Source: Ectobacillus sp042610425 (GTDB lineage Bacteria; Bacillota; Bacilli; Bacillales; Bacillaceae_G). Taken from it: 64,000 nt of DNA. The notes under the pieces are model-generated. The model saw only the letters and a list, made by a program, of their open reading frames with translations. It was not told the origin of the DNA and did not search any database. The translations under genes were made by a program, and so were the position numbers. How positions within the stretch are numbered: position 1 is the first letter of the stretch; each line of letters begins with the position of its first letter. The stretch lies in the NCBI RefSeq assembly GCF_042610425.1, contig NZ_JBGJZM010000001.1, positions 1,426,001 to 1,490,000 of the forward strand, given 5' to 3'. Below, one piece after another: positions 42,425-50,986 of the stretch.

Positions 42425-42637
42425 TTACAAACTTTCTGTTTCGTATAGAACAAATCCTGTGCTACTTTGAATTCGTTTCTTTTCGTATAGTGTAATGTCA
42501 CGAATACTTGGTAACCGCAAAAAATACTTTTCTAGTTCAATTTCTACCGCGCGGAATGCTTTCTCTTCACTATCAGCGACAATGACAACTGGGATAACTT
42601 CTGCTTCTGTTGTTACTTCAAAACGATATAGTTCCAA
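42425..42637 (-). CDS. DUF3906-type small protein of the sulfite operon
   Basis: A 70-residue acidic protein (LELYRFEVTTEAEVIPVVIV..) of a small family (DUF3906) seen in Bacillus sulfur operons. It has a ferredoxin-like alternation of strands and helices and no cysteine. Start TTG 42637 lies five bases after the sulfite reductase stop, making coupling likely; no ATG is available in the reading frame without running into the preceding gene. The role is unknown; a link to the sulfite reductase or to siroheme delivery is inferred only from position. Confidence 0.65.
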   Translation of the reverse strand: MELYRFEVTTEAEVIPVVIVADSEEKAFRAVEIELEKYFLRLPSIRDITLYEKKRIQSSTGFVLYETESL

Positions 42638-42641
42638 TTCG

Positions 42642-44258
42642 TTACACCAACACTTCTGCCAAAATTTGAGTAAAGTGGTTTTGTAACTCCTCAATCCCAA
42701 CACGACCGACGAATTCATAAAAGGTTTCACTTAGTAACTTTTCATCTTTAAAGAACGTAAGAAATGAGAGCAGTACATCCTGCAATGCATCTGCGTTAAC
42801 TTTTCCCTTTAGCTTTTCATTGAATTTTCCACCGTTTAAAAGCGTTCCTCCAACGTACAGTTCAAACGCTTCGACCATTCCTTTATCACTTTTTAATTTC
42901 ACGCCTTGCAAACCGATATCAGCAATTTGTCGTTGCCCGCACGAGTTAGGGCAGCCTACCATATGAATACGAACTGGTACATCAATTGTTAAATGCTCAT
43001 CTAAATATGTCGCAACACCTCGAAGGCGTGCCTTTGTCTCAACTAATGCCAAATTGCAGTATTCCATTCCTGTGCAAGAAACAGCGTATCCGATAAAAGA
43101 TTGTGGGTTTGTCGTAATACTCTCGAATAGAGACTGCTGCGATAACTCTTCTACCTTCTCCCTTGGTACGTTTGGTATAATAAAGTTTTGGGAATTACAC
43201 GTACGAATATCGCCATTTCCGTACTCTCTTGCAATTCTTGCGATTTCAAATAGTTCATTTGCATGCAAGCGTCCCACTGGCACGTGAAATCCTGCGTAAA
43301 ATACTCCCTCCTGTTTTTGCTCATGAATTCCGTAAAAATAGCCGGCCTTCCAACCTTTTGACGCATCTTCTCCTTTCGTAGGCAGGGGTCCTGTAAGCTC
43401 AAATAGCTTATCTCTAAATTTGTCTACTCCCCAATCTGCTACTAAAAACTTGAGACGTGCATGGTGACGCTTCTCACGATATCCGTTATCACGAAAGATC
43501 GTTGTAATTGCAATGGTCACATTCTTCACTTGCTCAGGACGAACGAATATATCTAACTGCTCTGCTAAATACGGACGTGCCGATAAACCTCCGCCCACTT
43601 TCACATTAAAACCAACCACGTACTCTCCGTTTATTTCCTTCGTTGCAGGAATAAATGATGCACAGTTCAGTTCCGCATTTGAAGCATTGTAAAGATTGGA
43701 ACTAATCGACAGCTTGTACTTACGCGGTAAATTCGAAAATTCTTCATTACGTTGAAAAAAATTGTATATATCTTTTACAATTTCCGTTGTATCAAATAAT
43801 TCATCTTTATCGATTCCTGCTAACGGATTCCCTACAATATTTCTCGTAATATCTCCGCATGCCCCAGCACTCGATAACCCAACATGCTCTAGACGATTAA
43901 AAATATCAGGAATCTCTTCTATTCGGAGCCAGTGAAATTGAACGGCCTGACGAACCGTAATGTCAATGACATTCCGTCCATAATCACGTGCAATCCCTGC
44001 AATAGTTTCAACCTGCCCGTTTGTTAAAATACCAGATGGAATATTCACGCGCATCATAAAGTATCCCGCTTCTTTTGGACGCTGTAAGTACAATCCTGCA
44101 AATTTAAATGAATCCCATTCCTCTCTAGGGATCGAACCAAAACCGTTTTCTGCGTAAAAGGGAACATCATTAAATATTGCTAAGCCGTCCTTTTCCAATT
44201 TTTTTATCTCTGATGCATGTAAATTCGGACGATTCGCCCATACCTTTTCATACGACAT
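42642..44258 (-). CDS. assimilatory sulfite (nitrite) reductase, siroheme-[4Fe-4S]
   Basis: A 538-residue enzyme reducing sulfite to sulfide (six electrons). Two ferredoxin-like repeat domains alternate with the siroheme/cluster motifs. The cluster Cys motif is CTGMEYCNLAL with GCPNSCGQ, four cysteines in all, plus the siroheme-binding basic residues NVIDITVRQAVQFHW. It resembles the ferredoxin-dependent single-subunit type; ferredoxin is the likely electron donor. AGGAGGAAAAAAAG precedes the ATG. Given the cys genes around it, sulfite rather than nitrite is the expected substrate. Confidence 0.88.
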   Translation of the reverse strand: MSYEKVWANRPNLHASEIKKLEKDGLAIFNDVPFYAENGFGSIPREEWDSFKFAGLYLQRPKEAGYFMMRVNIPSGILTNGQVETIAGIARDYGRNVIDITVRQAVQFHWLRIEEIPDIFNRLEHVGLSSAGACGDITRNIVGNPLAGIDKDELFDTTEIVKDIYNFFQRNEEFSNLPRKYKLSISSNLYNASNAELNCASFIPATKEINGEYVVGFNVKVGGGLSARPYLAEQLDIFVRPEQVKNVTIAITTIFRDNGYREKRHHARLKFLVADWGVDKFRDKLFELTGPLPTKGEDASKGWKAGYFYGIHEQKQEGVFYAGFHVPVGRLHANELFEIARIAREYGNGDIRTCNSQNFIIPNVPREKVEELSQQSLFESITTNPQSFIGYAVSCTGMEYCNLALVETKARLRGVATYLDEHLTIDVPVRIHMVGCPNSCGQRQIADIGLQGVKLKSDKGMVEAFELYVGGTLLNGGKFNEKLKGKVNADALQDVLLSFLTFFKDEKLLSETFYEFVGRVGIEELQNHFTQILAEVLV

Positions 44259-44303
44259 TCTTTTTTTCCTCCTAATTATAGATGCAAGTATATCTATATC
44301 CTA

Positions 44304-44906
44304 CTATTTTCCAATGAGTAGCAATTTTCTCTTTTGTAAGTAGTGAATTAATTGATCCACACATTCTTCAACACTAAACTCATGCGTATGAATCGTAATT
44401 TCTGGCTGCAACGGTTCTTCATACGGCGAATCAATTCCTGTAAAATGCTTCACTTCTCCATTTCTTGCTTTCTCATACAATCCTTTTGGATCACGCTTTT
44501 CACACTCTTGCAGGGGACAATGCACAAATACCTCTATAAATTCATCGTCGGATAGAAGCGTCCGCACAAGATTTCTATCTTCACGAAATGGTGAAATAAA
44601 AGCAGTTATCACAATTGTTCCACTATCAACAAACAATTTAGATACTTCCCCAATGCGGCGAATATTTTCCTTTCGATCGTCTTCAGAGAAACTTAAATCT
44701 TTGTTAAGCCCGTGACGAATGTTATCCCCGTCCAACACATAGTTATGAACATTACTTTCAAATAAACGTCTTGCCAGAGCATTTGCAATCGTTGATTTAC
44801 CGGAAGCTGACAATCCTGTAAACCAAAGAACGAAGCTTCCATGATTATTTTGTGTACGACGCTCTTCCTTTGTTACGGACGCTTGATGCCAAGTTAAATT
44901 ATTCAT
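44304..44906 (-). CDS. cysC: adenylylsulfate (APS) kinase
   Basis: A 200-residue kinase that phosphorylates APS to PAPS. The P-loop is GLSASGKSTIAN, with LDGDNIRHGLNKDL as the APS-binding stretch and FISPFREDRNLVR afterwards, all typical CysC features. GGAGGAAGAAC precedes the ATG; it lies 12 bases after sat ends. With Sat it forms the two-step sulfate activation system. Confidence 0.95.
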   Translation of the reverse strand: MNNLTWHQASVTKEERRTQNNHGSFVLWFTGLSASGKSTIANALARRLFESNVHNYVLDGDNIRHGLNKDLSFSEDDRKENIRRIGEVSKLFVDSGTIVITAFISPFREDRNLVRTLLSDDEFIEVFVHCPLQECEKRDPKGLYEKARNGEVKHFTGIDSPYEEPLQPEITIHTHEFSVEECVDQLIHYLQKRKLLLIGK

Positions 44907-44918
44907 GTTCTTCCTCCT

Positions 44919-46067
44919 CTACTTTATAACTTCTTCACGCTGCATTCCGCGAATCAGAACTTCTACGACTTCTTTTCGACTAAATGTACTTGGTGGTAAT
45001 TCACCATTTCGGAGCATGGCACGTACCTTTGTTCCTGATAAAATGATATGATCTTCCGATCCGTGCGGACACGTTTTCGATGATGTCATTCCTTCACATT
45101 TTCTGCAGTAAAAGCTGTGCTCAAAAAAGAGAGGAGTAATGTCGAGTTCCTCTTCTGTGAAATTGGAAAAAATCAATTGCGCATCATATGTGCCGTAATA
45201 GTTTCCTACCCCTGCATGGTCGCGTCCGACGATAAAGTGCGTACAGCCGAAGTTTTTGCGTACAATCGCATGAAAAATCGCTTCACGAGGACCCGCGTAT
45301 CGCATCGCTGCTGGAAAAACAGCTAGAAATACATGGGACTTTGGATAATAGTTTTTCAAAAGCACTTCATAGCTTTCCATCCGAACATCTGCAGGGATAT
45401 CATCAGATTTTGTTTCGCCTACTAACGGATTTAAAAACAATCCATCTACGATTTCGAGTGCTGCCTTTTGAATGTATTCATGTGCACGATGTACTGGATT
45501 ACGTGTTTGAAAGCCCACTACCGTTTTCCAGCCAAGTTCTTGAAACTTTTGACGTGTTTCAATTGGATCTAAACGATAGGTTGCAAATGAATCCTTTGGT
45601 ACCCGTTTTACAAGAATGATAGATCCTCCTACATAGACTGAAGGGCGATGCTTCATTTTTTTTACACCCGGATGGTCTTCATCCGCTGTTTGAAAAACAA
45701 ACTCTGCTTCTTTTTGCTTATCGGGAGTGTAAATATCTTCTACAGTTATGACTCCGTACGTAACCCTGTCCTTCACTAGCTTTACTTCTTCACCAACTTG
45801 CAACTTATCTGCATTTTCTGCTGTTACGGGAAGCGTAATAGGAATACTCCATACCGTTCCATCTGCTAAGCGCATCGTCTCGACGACAGAGTTATAATCA
45901 CTTTCTGTTAAAAAGCCAGTGAGCGGGCTATACGCGCCTGTGGCGATTAATTCTAAATCACTAAGCGCTATGCCATCTAGTGAAATTTCCTTTTGTATAT
46001 GTGATACATTGTAGTTTTCATAAATACGATTGATTAATAATCCTCCGTGCGGTGCGATTTGACTCAT
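44919..46067 (-). CDS. sat: sulfate adenylyltransferase (ATP sulfurylase)
   Basis: A 382-residue enzyme that couples sulfate to ATP to form APS. Nucleotide-binding motifs QTRNPVHRAHEYIQ (an HxGH-like site) and GRDHAGVGNYYG are visible, and a C-terminal cysteine set (FYCRKCEGMTSSKTC) may bind a metal as in Bacillus-type homologues. TTGGAGGAATAATC precedes the start. The start overlaps the cysP stop by four bases (ATGA). Confidence 0.95.
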   Translation of the reverse strand: MSQIAPHGGLLINRIYENYNVSHIQKEISLDGIALSDLELIATGAYSPLTGFLTESDYNSVVETMRLADGTVWSIPITLPVTAENADKLQVGEEVKLVKDRVTYGVITVEDIYTPDKQKEAEFVFQTADEDHPGVKKMKHRPSVYVGGSIILVKRVPKDSFATYRLDPIETRQKFQELGWKTVVGFQTRNPVHRAHEYIQKAALEIVDGLFLNPLVGETKSDDIPADVRMESYEVLLKNYYPKSHVFLAVFPAAMRYAGPREAIFHAIVRKNFGCTHFIVGRDHAGVGNYYGTYDAQLIFSNFTEEELDITPLFFEHSFYCRKCEGMTSSKTCPHGSEDHIILSGTKVRAMLRNGELPPSTFSRKEVVEVLIRGMQREEVIK

Positions 46068-47125
46068 CTGATTATTCCTCCAATTTTATTTTTTTGCTTC
46101 GTATGTTTCCATAAGCTTGCAACTCCCAATGTTGCGAGCACACCTACAATTACAATAAAAGTTGTGTATAAATCCTTTTGGACTAGCAGCTTTATGATAG
46201 AGTACGCGAGTAGCATGGATAAAAATGGAGCTACAATCCACATCTTCAGCATTTGTGAAACGATCTTCTTACGAAACACATCTACACCTTGCGATACTCC
46301 CATGCCGATAATAGCGGATGACGTAATTTGGGCAATAGGCAATGGAATACCAAAAAACGCCGCAATCATGACTATGCATGAGCTTGTTGAAGAAATCGTT
46401 ATTCCTTCCGTTAAAGAAACAGATGTAATTTTCTTTCCATTCGTCTCTAGTACTCTCGTTCCTAATAAGAATGCTCCTGCTGCAACAACAAGACCACCTA
46501 GTAGCGAAGCGGAAGACATAGGCAGCAAATGTGCACCGACTATAGGTGCAATCGCATTCGCTACGTTTTTCATTCCCGCTGAGTACGCTTCAAAAAATCC
46601 TGCTACAATCACAAGTACCGTAAACAATGGCTTCCATTTTCCTGATTCCAAATACGGATACTTGGTATGAAAGCGATGAATAAACTTGCCAGCCATATAT
46701 GTAATCGTAAATGCTACTACGGGAGTCACAAACCAAAGTGATACTATAAATAGTACCTTTCCTACGTATAAAACCTTGTATGCAATACCTACGCCTACTA
46801 CCGAGCCCACTGTAATTTCACTCGTTGACAGTGGGATGCCGAGAACATTTGCAAGAAATAACGTAACGGTGGCAGCTAGAAGCGTTACTACAACAACTTC
46901 TACAGTGAACAAGTTCTCCGGAATAATACCGGAGCTGATTGTCCTTACAACCATTTGTCCACCTAAAATAGATCCTCCAATAATAGCAATTGCACACACC
47001 AATAGTGCAACATACTTGCTTTTAATGGCACCGGATGCATAAGCCACTCCCATAGATGCTGCTGCCCCGCTCGCTCCTATATTTAAAGCAAACATAAATG
47101 CGATACAAAACGCGATTGTGATCAT
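46064..47125 (-). CDS. cysP: sulfate permease CysP (PiT family)
   Basis: A 353-residue membrane transporter that imports sulfate. It is the Bacillus PiT-type sulfate permease, not the ABC type. About ten membrane segments and the paired PiT loops are visible: MFALNIGASGAAASMGVAYA near the start and SAGMKNVANAIAPIVG near the middle, and IPLSTSEITVGSVVG. GGAGATGAGTAGG precedes the ATG, 15 bases after cysH stops. It supplies the substrate for Sat and CysC. Confidence 0.93.
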   Translation of the reverse strand: MITIAFCIAFMFALNIGASGAAASMGVAYASGAIKSKYVALLVCAIAIIGGSILGGQMVVRTISSGIIPENLFTVEVVVVTLLAATVTLFLANVLGIPLSTSEITVGSVVGVGIAYKVLYVGKVLFIVSLWFVTPVVAFTITYMAGKFIHRFHTKYPYLESGKWKPLFTVLVIVAGFFEAYSAGMKNVANAIAPIVGAHLLPMSSASLLGGLVVAAGAFLLGTRVLETNGKKITSVSLTEGITISSTSSCIVMIAAFFGIPLPIAQITSSAIIGMGVSQGVDVFRKKIVSQMLKMWIVAPFLSMLLAYSIIKLLVQKDLYTTFIVIVGVLATLGVASLWKHTKQKNKIGGIIR

Positions 47126-47140
47126 ACCTACTCATCTCCT

Positions 47141-47842
47141 CTATTGATGAAGACCACATTCCGTTTTTGATTTTCCAGCCCAGCGCCCATCTCTTGAATC
47201 TCCTCCATCCTGGACAGGACGAGTACACTTTTCACAGCCAATGCTTGGATATCCATGATCATGCAATGGGTTGTACGGTAAATTATGATTGTACACATAT
47301 CGCCATATTTCCTTATTTGTCCAATGAATAAGAGGACATATTTTAATAGAATGGAACTTATGATCTTGATTAATAAATTGAACATGCTGCCGCGTTGCGG
47401 ATTGCTCTCTTCGTAATCCAGAAATCCAAGCCTTACCTTGTGACAGGGCCTCGCGAAGTGGTTCTATTTTCCTCATTCCACAGCACGCGTTTGGATCACG
47501 CTCCCATAATGCAGCGCCGTATTTTTCTTCCTGTTCTTCTACACTTAGCTTCGGGGTCTTCATTTCAATTTTTAGTAACGGGAAACGCTCTTTTATTTTC
47601 GCAATCGTTTCATACGTTTCTTTAAAATGAAGATTCGTATCCAAGAAAACAATCTTTGCATCTGGCTTTACTTGCTGAATGAAATCAATGAGTACAATTC
47701 CTTCGATTCCGAAACTACAGGCGTACACGATATCTTCTCCATATTGCTCATACGCCCAGTGCACTACAGAAAGAGCTCCCTTTGTTTCATCATTGTCTGA
47801 AAAAGAAACCCCTGAATCATCCCATGTTTCATACGTTATCAT
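47141..47842 (-). CDS. cysH: phosphoadenylylsulfate reductase
   Basis: A 233-residue enzyme that reduces PAPS (or APS) to sulfite. The nucleotide-binding part has YACSFGIEGIVLIDFIQ and FLDTNLHF; GLRREQSATR is the substrate-binding motif. The double Cys pairs CCGMRK and GCEKCTRP suggest a [4Fe-4S] cluster, which in Bacillus-type CysH allows use of APS as well as PAPS. The C-terminal redox tail ends ECGLHQ. AAAGGAGAATAG precedes the ATG. It is the first biosynthetic gene after the second attenuator. Confidence 0.94.
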   Translation of the reverse strand: MITYETWDDSGVSFSDNDETKGALSVVHWAYEQYGEDIVYACSFGIEGIVLIDFIQQVKPDAKIVFLDTNLHFKETYETIAKIKERFPLLKIEMKTPKLSVEEQEEKYGAALWERDPNACCGMRKIEPLREALSQGKAWISGLRREQSATRQHVQFINQDHKFHSIKICPLIHWTNKEIWRYVYNHNLPYNPLHDHGYPSIGCEKCTRPVQDGGDSRDGRWAGKSKTECGLHQ

Positions 47843-47897
47843 TGTCTATTCTCCTTTACTGTTGAAAATACGTAACTTACATACAGAATAAAAGCCA

Positions 47898-47940
47898 AAT
47901 AAAAAAGGCAGTCTTATCCTAATAAAAGGTAAGACCGCCT
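47898..47940 (-). terminator. second terminator, between yezD and cysH
   Basis: AGGCAGTCTTATCC (47906-47919) pairs with GGTAAGACCGCCT (47928-47940). On the reverse strand six T follow. It would stop most yezD transcripts before cysH. Confidence 0.8.
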
Positions 47941-47967
47941 CTAGTTTTTCTAGTCAGCGAATGTATG

Positions 47968-48111
47968 TTATTTTAACCGTACTTTCTCGTTTCTCTCTAG
48001 TTGAATTACTTTCCCATCTTGGACAACGAGTGTAATAGATCCATATTTCATGTCACCTAACATTGTCTTAATGGTTTCAGTCAATAGCCTCAACTGTTCT
48101 TCTGCTACCAC
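47968..48111 (-). CDS. yezD: YezD-like small protein (DUF2292)
   Basis: A 47-residue protein starting with GTG 48111 after AGAGGGGG: VVAEEQLRLLTETIKTMLGD then MKYGSITLVVQDGKVIQLER and a basic tail. The strand pattern (YGSITLVVQDGKVIQLER) matches the DUF2292 family, which begins sulfur-assimilation operons in Bacillus (YezD). Function is unknown. It is the first gene after the SAM riboswitch. A terminator separates it from cysH, so it may be made more often than the enzymes. Confidence 0.75.
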   Translation of the reverse strand: MVAEEQLRLLTETIKTMLGDMKYGSITLVVQDGKVIQLERNEKVRLK

Positions 48112-48144
48112 AACAGTCAACCCCCTCTATTTTCCCTTCTAAAA

Positions 48145-48172
48145 AACAAAAAATCTTTTCCATTTCGAAAAG
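48145..48172 (-). terminator. SAM-riboswitch terminator
   Basis: CTTTTC (48155-48160) pairs with GAAAAG (48167-48172) around CATTTC on the plus strand; the reverse strand ends in TTTTTTG. Confidence 0.8.
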
Positions 48173-48194
48173 ACTGTTGAGGTAACAATTTTAC

Positions 48195-48295
48195 CTTATC
48201 TTTCAAAATGGATTCCATTTTGCTGGAAGTAGCACCTTGCCTATAGCAGGTTGCCGGGTTTCATCGGGCCAGTTCCCTCCACCACTCTGGATAAG
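48195..48295 (-). ncRNA. SAM-I riboswitch (S box)
   Basis: The reverse strand reads CTTATCCAGAGTGGTGGAGG, then GGGAACTGGCCC, GATGAAACCCGGCAACC, AAGGTGCTACTTCCAGC, and GATAAG. These are the conserved blocks of the SAM-I aptamer; P1 is CTTATC (5', at 48290-48295) with GATAAG (3', at 48195-48200). It regulates yezD and the cys genes, shutting them off when S-adenosylmethionine is abundant. Confidence 0.96.
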
Positions 48296-48306
48296 TATTT
48301 TTTATA

Positions 48307-48334
48307 ATAGTAACACAATTCCAAATATTTTCAA
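48307..48334 (-). promoter_or_regulatory. promoter of the SAM-riboswitch transcript
   Basis: On the reverse strand TTGAAA (48329-48334) and TACTAT (48307-48312) are 16 bases apart, about 12 bases before the aptamer. It overlaps the end of the next gene upstream (stop codon at 48331). Confidence 0.45.
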
Positions 48335-48924
48335 TCATATTTTTTCAATTTGTTTAATGTGGTATCATTTTTTTCATAAGAAAGGCTTGATTCCATACTA
48401 AATACATGACATAGCTTACGAACAATAATTCCTTCCCCAGCCAAATAGGTACACACACTTTGTTTCTTATCCGCATCTGTTCCAGCAATGGCATCTTCCA
48501 CAATAGTTACATGAAACCCCTTTTTCTTAGCCTGAAGTGCAGTACTACTAATAGTCGTTTCCGCCAAAAGGCCTACCACAATTATGTGATGAATCTTACA
48601 TTCCCTTATAAAAACAGCGAGCCTATCATTAGAAAAGGCACTACTTCGTCTTTTTGTAAATACCATATCATTTATAATTTTCAAACGAGGATCGAGCATT
48701 ATTCTACCTTCCGTTGCATCCATATAATATCGCCATTTCTTCCACCAATCGCCCCCACTATTCTGGGTTACCACATAAACAACTACTATATTATGATGAT
48801 TCGCTTTATCAATTGCTTCATTAATTGTGCGTAGCATAGCAGGCATATCTGTGTATTCAATTGGTGTAACAGCATTTAAATAAGGAGGCTGCACATCCAT
48901 AACAAACAATGCCGTATTTCTCAT
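48331..48924 (-). CDS. isochorismatase-fold (cysteine hydrolase-like) protein
   Basis: A 197-residue soluble protein with the cysteine-hydrolase fold. The N-terminal catalytic Asp (ALFVMDVQ, Asp10) and Lys91 (VFTKRRSSAF) are present. The third position, normally Cys in amidases of this family, is Thr124 (VVGLLAETTISSTAL). This resembles true isochorismatases, which also lack the Cys, but could also be an inactive or altered enzyme. The substrate is unknown. The start follows a GAGGAGAG-like site. It stands apart from the cys operon, and its 3' end overlaps the promoter of the riboswitch. Confidence 0.8.
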   Translation of the reverse strand: MRNTALFVMDVQPPYLNAVTPIEYTDMPAMLRTINEAIDKANHHNIVVVYVVTQNSGGDWWKKWRYYMDATEGRIMLDPRLKIINDMVFTKRRSSAFSNDRLAVFIRECKIHHIIVVGLLAETTISSTALQAKKKGFHVTIVEDAIAGTDADKKQSVCTYLAGEGIIVRKLCHVFSMESSLSYEKNDTTLNKLKKYD

Positions 48925-48989
48925 ATAAACTCTCCTCGTCAGGAATCGTGCTCTTCATTATATGAGACCTTATGCAAAAAAATGCTACA

Positions 48990-49047
48990 TAAAAAAGCGA
49001 GATAGAAGAAACGACTTGATTGGACGTTTTTCTACTCGCATTTTTTA
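48990..49047. terminator. terminator after lysA
   Basis: GCGAGATAGAAGAAACG (48997-49013) pairs with CGTTTTTCTACTCGC (49025-49039), with an A-run on one side and a T-run on the other, so it can work in both directions. Confidence 0.75.
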
Positions 49048-49075
49048 CTGCCTACACACCGTTTATGAATTGGTG

Positions 49076-50407
49076 TTACACGATTGGTTGTGAGACAAAA
49101 TTATTCATGTTCATACGATCATTCTTCACAAGGTCAGCATAACTTTCTCGTTCGACCACAATTTTTGATTTTCCATCTTTAACAAATACAACTGCAGGTC
49201 TAGGAATACGATTATAATTGCTTGCCATGGAGTATCCGTATGCTCCTGTGCATGATACAGCTAATACATCCATAGATGCTACTTTTGGCAAGTCAATATC
49301 CCAAATGAGCATGTCTCCACTCTCACAGCATTTTCCTGCAATGGATACTTTTTCTTCTGGTTGTTCCTTTGCACGATTGGCAAGCATTGCCTCATAGGAT
49401 GCTTGATACAGAGCAGGACGGATGTTATCAGTCATGCCACCATCCACAGCAACATACTTGCGAATTCCTGGTATATCTTTTATCGATCCAATTGTATATA
49501 AGGTCGTTCCAGCATCTCCGACGATACTACGGCCTGGTTCAATCCAAATTTCTGGTATAGGATAGTTTCGACTTGTAAACTGCTCACGAACAGTATCTGT
49601 CATCTCTTTTACATACGTGGAAACGGGAAGAGGAGTATCTTCCTTCGTATACCGAATACCAAAACCACCACCTAAATTTAAGATGGGCATCGTCTCTCCT
49701 GTTTCCACACGTACTAACTCTAGAAAGGTACTTAAAATTTCAATGGCACGAACAAATCCGTCTGTTTCAAAAATTTGTGAACCAATATGGGAATGAACAC
49801 CTTGCACACGGTAAAAAGGCTTTCGTACAGCAATTTTCATAGCTTGAAGTGCCTGCCCACTTGAAATACCAAAACCAAACTTTGAATCATCCTGACCGGT
49901 TGTAATATATTCATGGGTATGAGCTTCCACACCTGGAGTTACGCGCAATAAGATATTAACAATTTTTCCTGATTCCTTAGCAATGTCATGTAAAATTTCA
50001 AGTTCGAAGAAATTATCCACTACAAAGCAACCAATATTTGCTTCAATTGCCATACGAATTTCTTCTTCTGTTTTGTTATTCCCATGAAAATGAATACGCT
50101 GTGCTGGAAATCCTGCTTGCAGCGCTGTATATAATTCTCCTCCTGAAACTACATCTAGGGATAGATGTTCTTCCTTCACTACATTACACATTTCTAAACA
50201 TAAAAACGCCTTACTTGCATACGCTACCTGATAAGAAAATCCGCTTTCTTCAAAGGCACGAATAAACGCCTGGCTTTTTTCCCGAATTAATGATTCGTCA
50301 TATACATAAAGAGGTGTTCCATACTTTTTTACAAGTTGGGTCGTGTCACAACCTCCAATTTCTAAATGCCCTTGCTCATTTATGCGGCTTGATCCATGCA
50401 AATACAT
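49076..50407 (-). CDS. lysA: diaminopimelate decarboxylase
   Basis: A 443-residue PLP enzyme that makes lysine from meso-diaminopimelate, the final step of lysine synthesis. The PLP lysine lies in VAYASKAFLCLEM; HSHIGSQIFE, NLGGGFGIRY and EPGRSIVGDAG are the family's glycine-rich and Glu/Arg motifs, and CCESGDML holds the catalytic Cys from the partner subunit; GAYGYSMASNYN is the last signature. ATG 50407 follows GGGGGAGT; frame-open codons upstream cross the attenuator. A lysine riboswitch regulates it. Confidence 0.96.
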   Translation of the reverse strand: MYLHGSSRINEQGHLEIGGCDTTQLVKKYGTPLYVYDESLIREKSQAFIRAFEESGFSYQVAYASKAFLCLEMCNVVKEEHLSLDVVSGGELYTALQAGFPAQRIHFHGNNKTEEEIRMAIEANIGCFVVDNFFELEILHDIAKESGKIVNILLRVTPGVEAHTHEYITTGQDDSKFGFGISSGQALQAMKIAVRKPFYRVQGVHSHIGSQIFETDGFVRAIEILSTFLELVRVETGETMPILNLGGGFGIRYTKEDTPLPVSTYVKEMTDTVREQFTSRNYPIPEIWIEPGRSIVGDAGTTLYTIGSIKDIPGIRKYVAVDGGMTDNIRPALYQASYEAMLANRAKEQPEEKVSIAGKCCESGDMLIWDIDLPKVASMDVLAVSCTGAYGYSMASNYNRIPRPAVVFVKDGKSKIVVERESYADLVKNDRMNMNNFVSQPIV

Positions 50408-50430
50408 TGCTACTCCCCCTAGTTTAGTCG

Positions 50431-50464
50431 TAAAAAAACGCGTTGAACCAATGTTCATACGCGT
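50431..50464 (-). terminator. lysine-riboswitch terminator
   Basis: ACGCGTTGAAC (50438-50448) pairs with GTTCATACGCGT on the plus strand; the reverse strand ends in TTTTTTT. An overlapping alternative stem (AAGAAACGC with GCGGTTTCTT) can act as antiterminator. Confidence 0.85.
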
Positions 50465-50504
50465 TTCTTTAAAAATGAATCATCATTTTAATAAGAAACC
50501 GCAT

Positions 50505-50695
50505 CAACATCTCCAATAGTTCTCCACAAGCATTGCTTGTGACAGTCATGCACTTCTTCAATGCAAGCCCAATAGAATAGCATTACGGCTACTAGTCCAC
50601 TTCGGCAACCATTTCCTTTCGTACTATGATCGATGACCCCAGAAAGTCTCACATAGTCTACTATTAAAGGTTGCAACCTCTATTCATGAGATAAG
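50505..50695 (-). ncRNA. lysine riboswitch (L box)
   Basis: The reverse strand holds the conserved L-box blocks AATAGAGGTTGCAAC, AGTAGACT, GAAAGGAAATGGTTGCCGAAG, TGGGCTTGCATTG, ATGACTGTCAC and CTATTGGAGATG. P1 can form from AATAG with CTATT and ATCTC with GAGAT. It precedes lysA by about 100 bases and, with the terminator and antiterminator hairpins, should cut lysA expression when lysine is abundant. A 62-codon frame across it is not a gene. Confidence 0.92.
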
Positions 50696-50879
50696 ATGAG
50701 GCTGATCTATTTAATTTACAAACGTTTTATATTGCTTTTAACAATACCAGAACAAAAACAAATCTGTCAATTCATTTTCCCCATATTTACAGGGGATATA
50801 TCCTTGTCCATTCGATAAATTTAATTTATCATATAAATTCTGAACATTTCAATGGTACATATATATGGAAATGTTTGCT

Positions 50880-50908
50880 TTGTATCCGCTGTTTTGTGGT
50901 ATGATATA
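50880..50908 (+). promoter_or_regulatory. extended -10 promoter of pssA
   Basis: TGGTATGAT at 50897-50905 is an extended -10. TTGTAT at 50880-50885 is 17 bases from an overlapping GATATA. The region 50696-50880 holds no gene. Confidence 0.5.
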
Positions 50909-50986
50909 AAGGACAGCCTTTCATATGGTTACCATTTATTCTTCTCTTTGAGAGGTAATGACTCACATATACTACAGTTAGGATAA

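Noticed and set aside
42642..42730. Longer start for the DUF3906-type gene
   Set aside because: The upstream part of that frame overlaps the end of the sulfite reductase gene and has no ribosome site; TTG 42637 fits the family start better.
50488..50676. 62-codon open frame on the minus strand upstream of lysA
   Set aside because: It lies entirely within the conserved lysine riboswitch, so it is a structural RNA and not a coding region.
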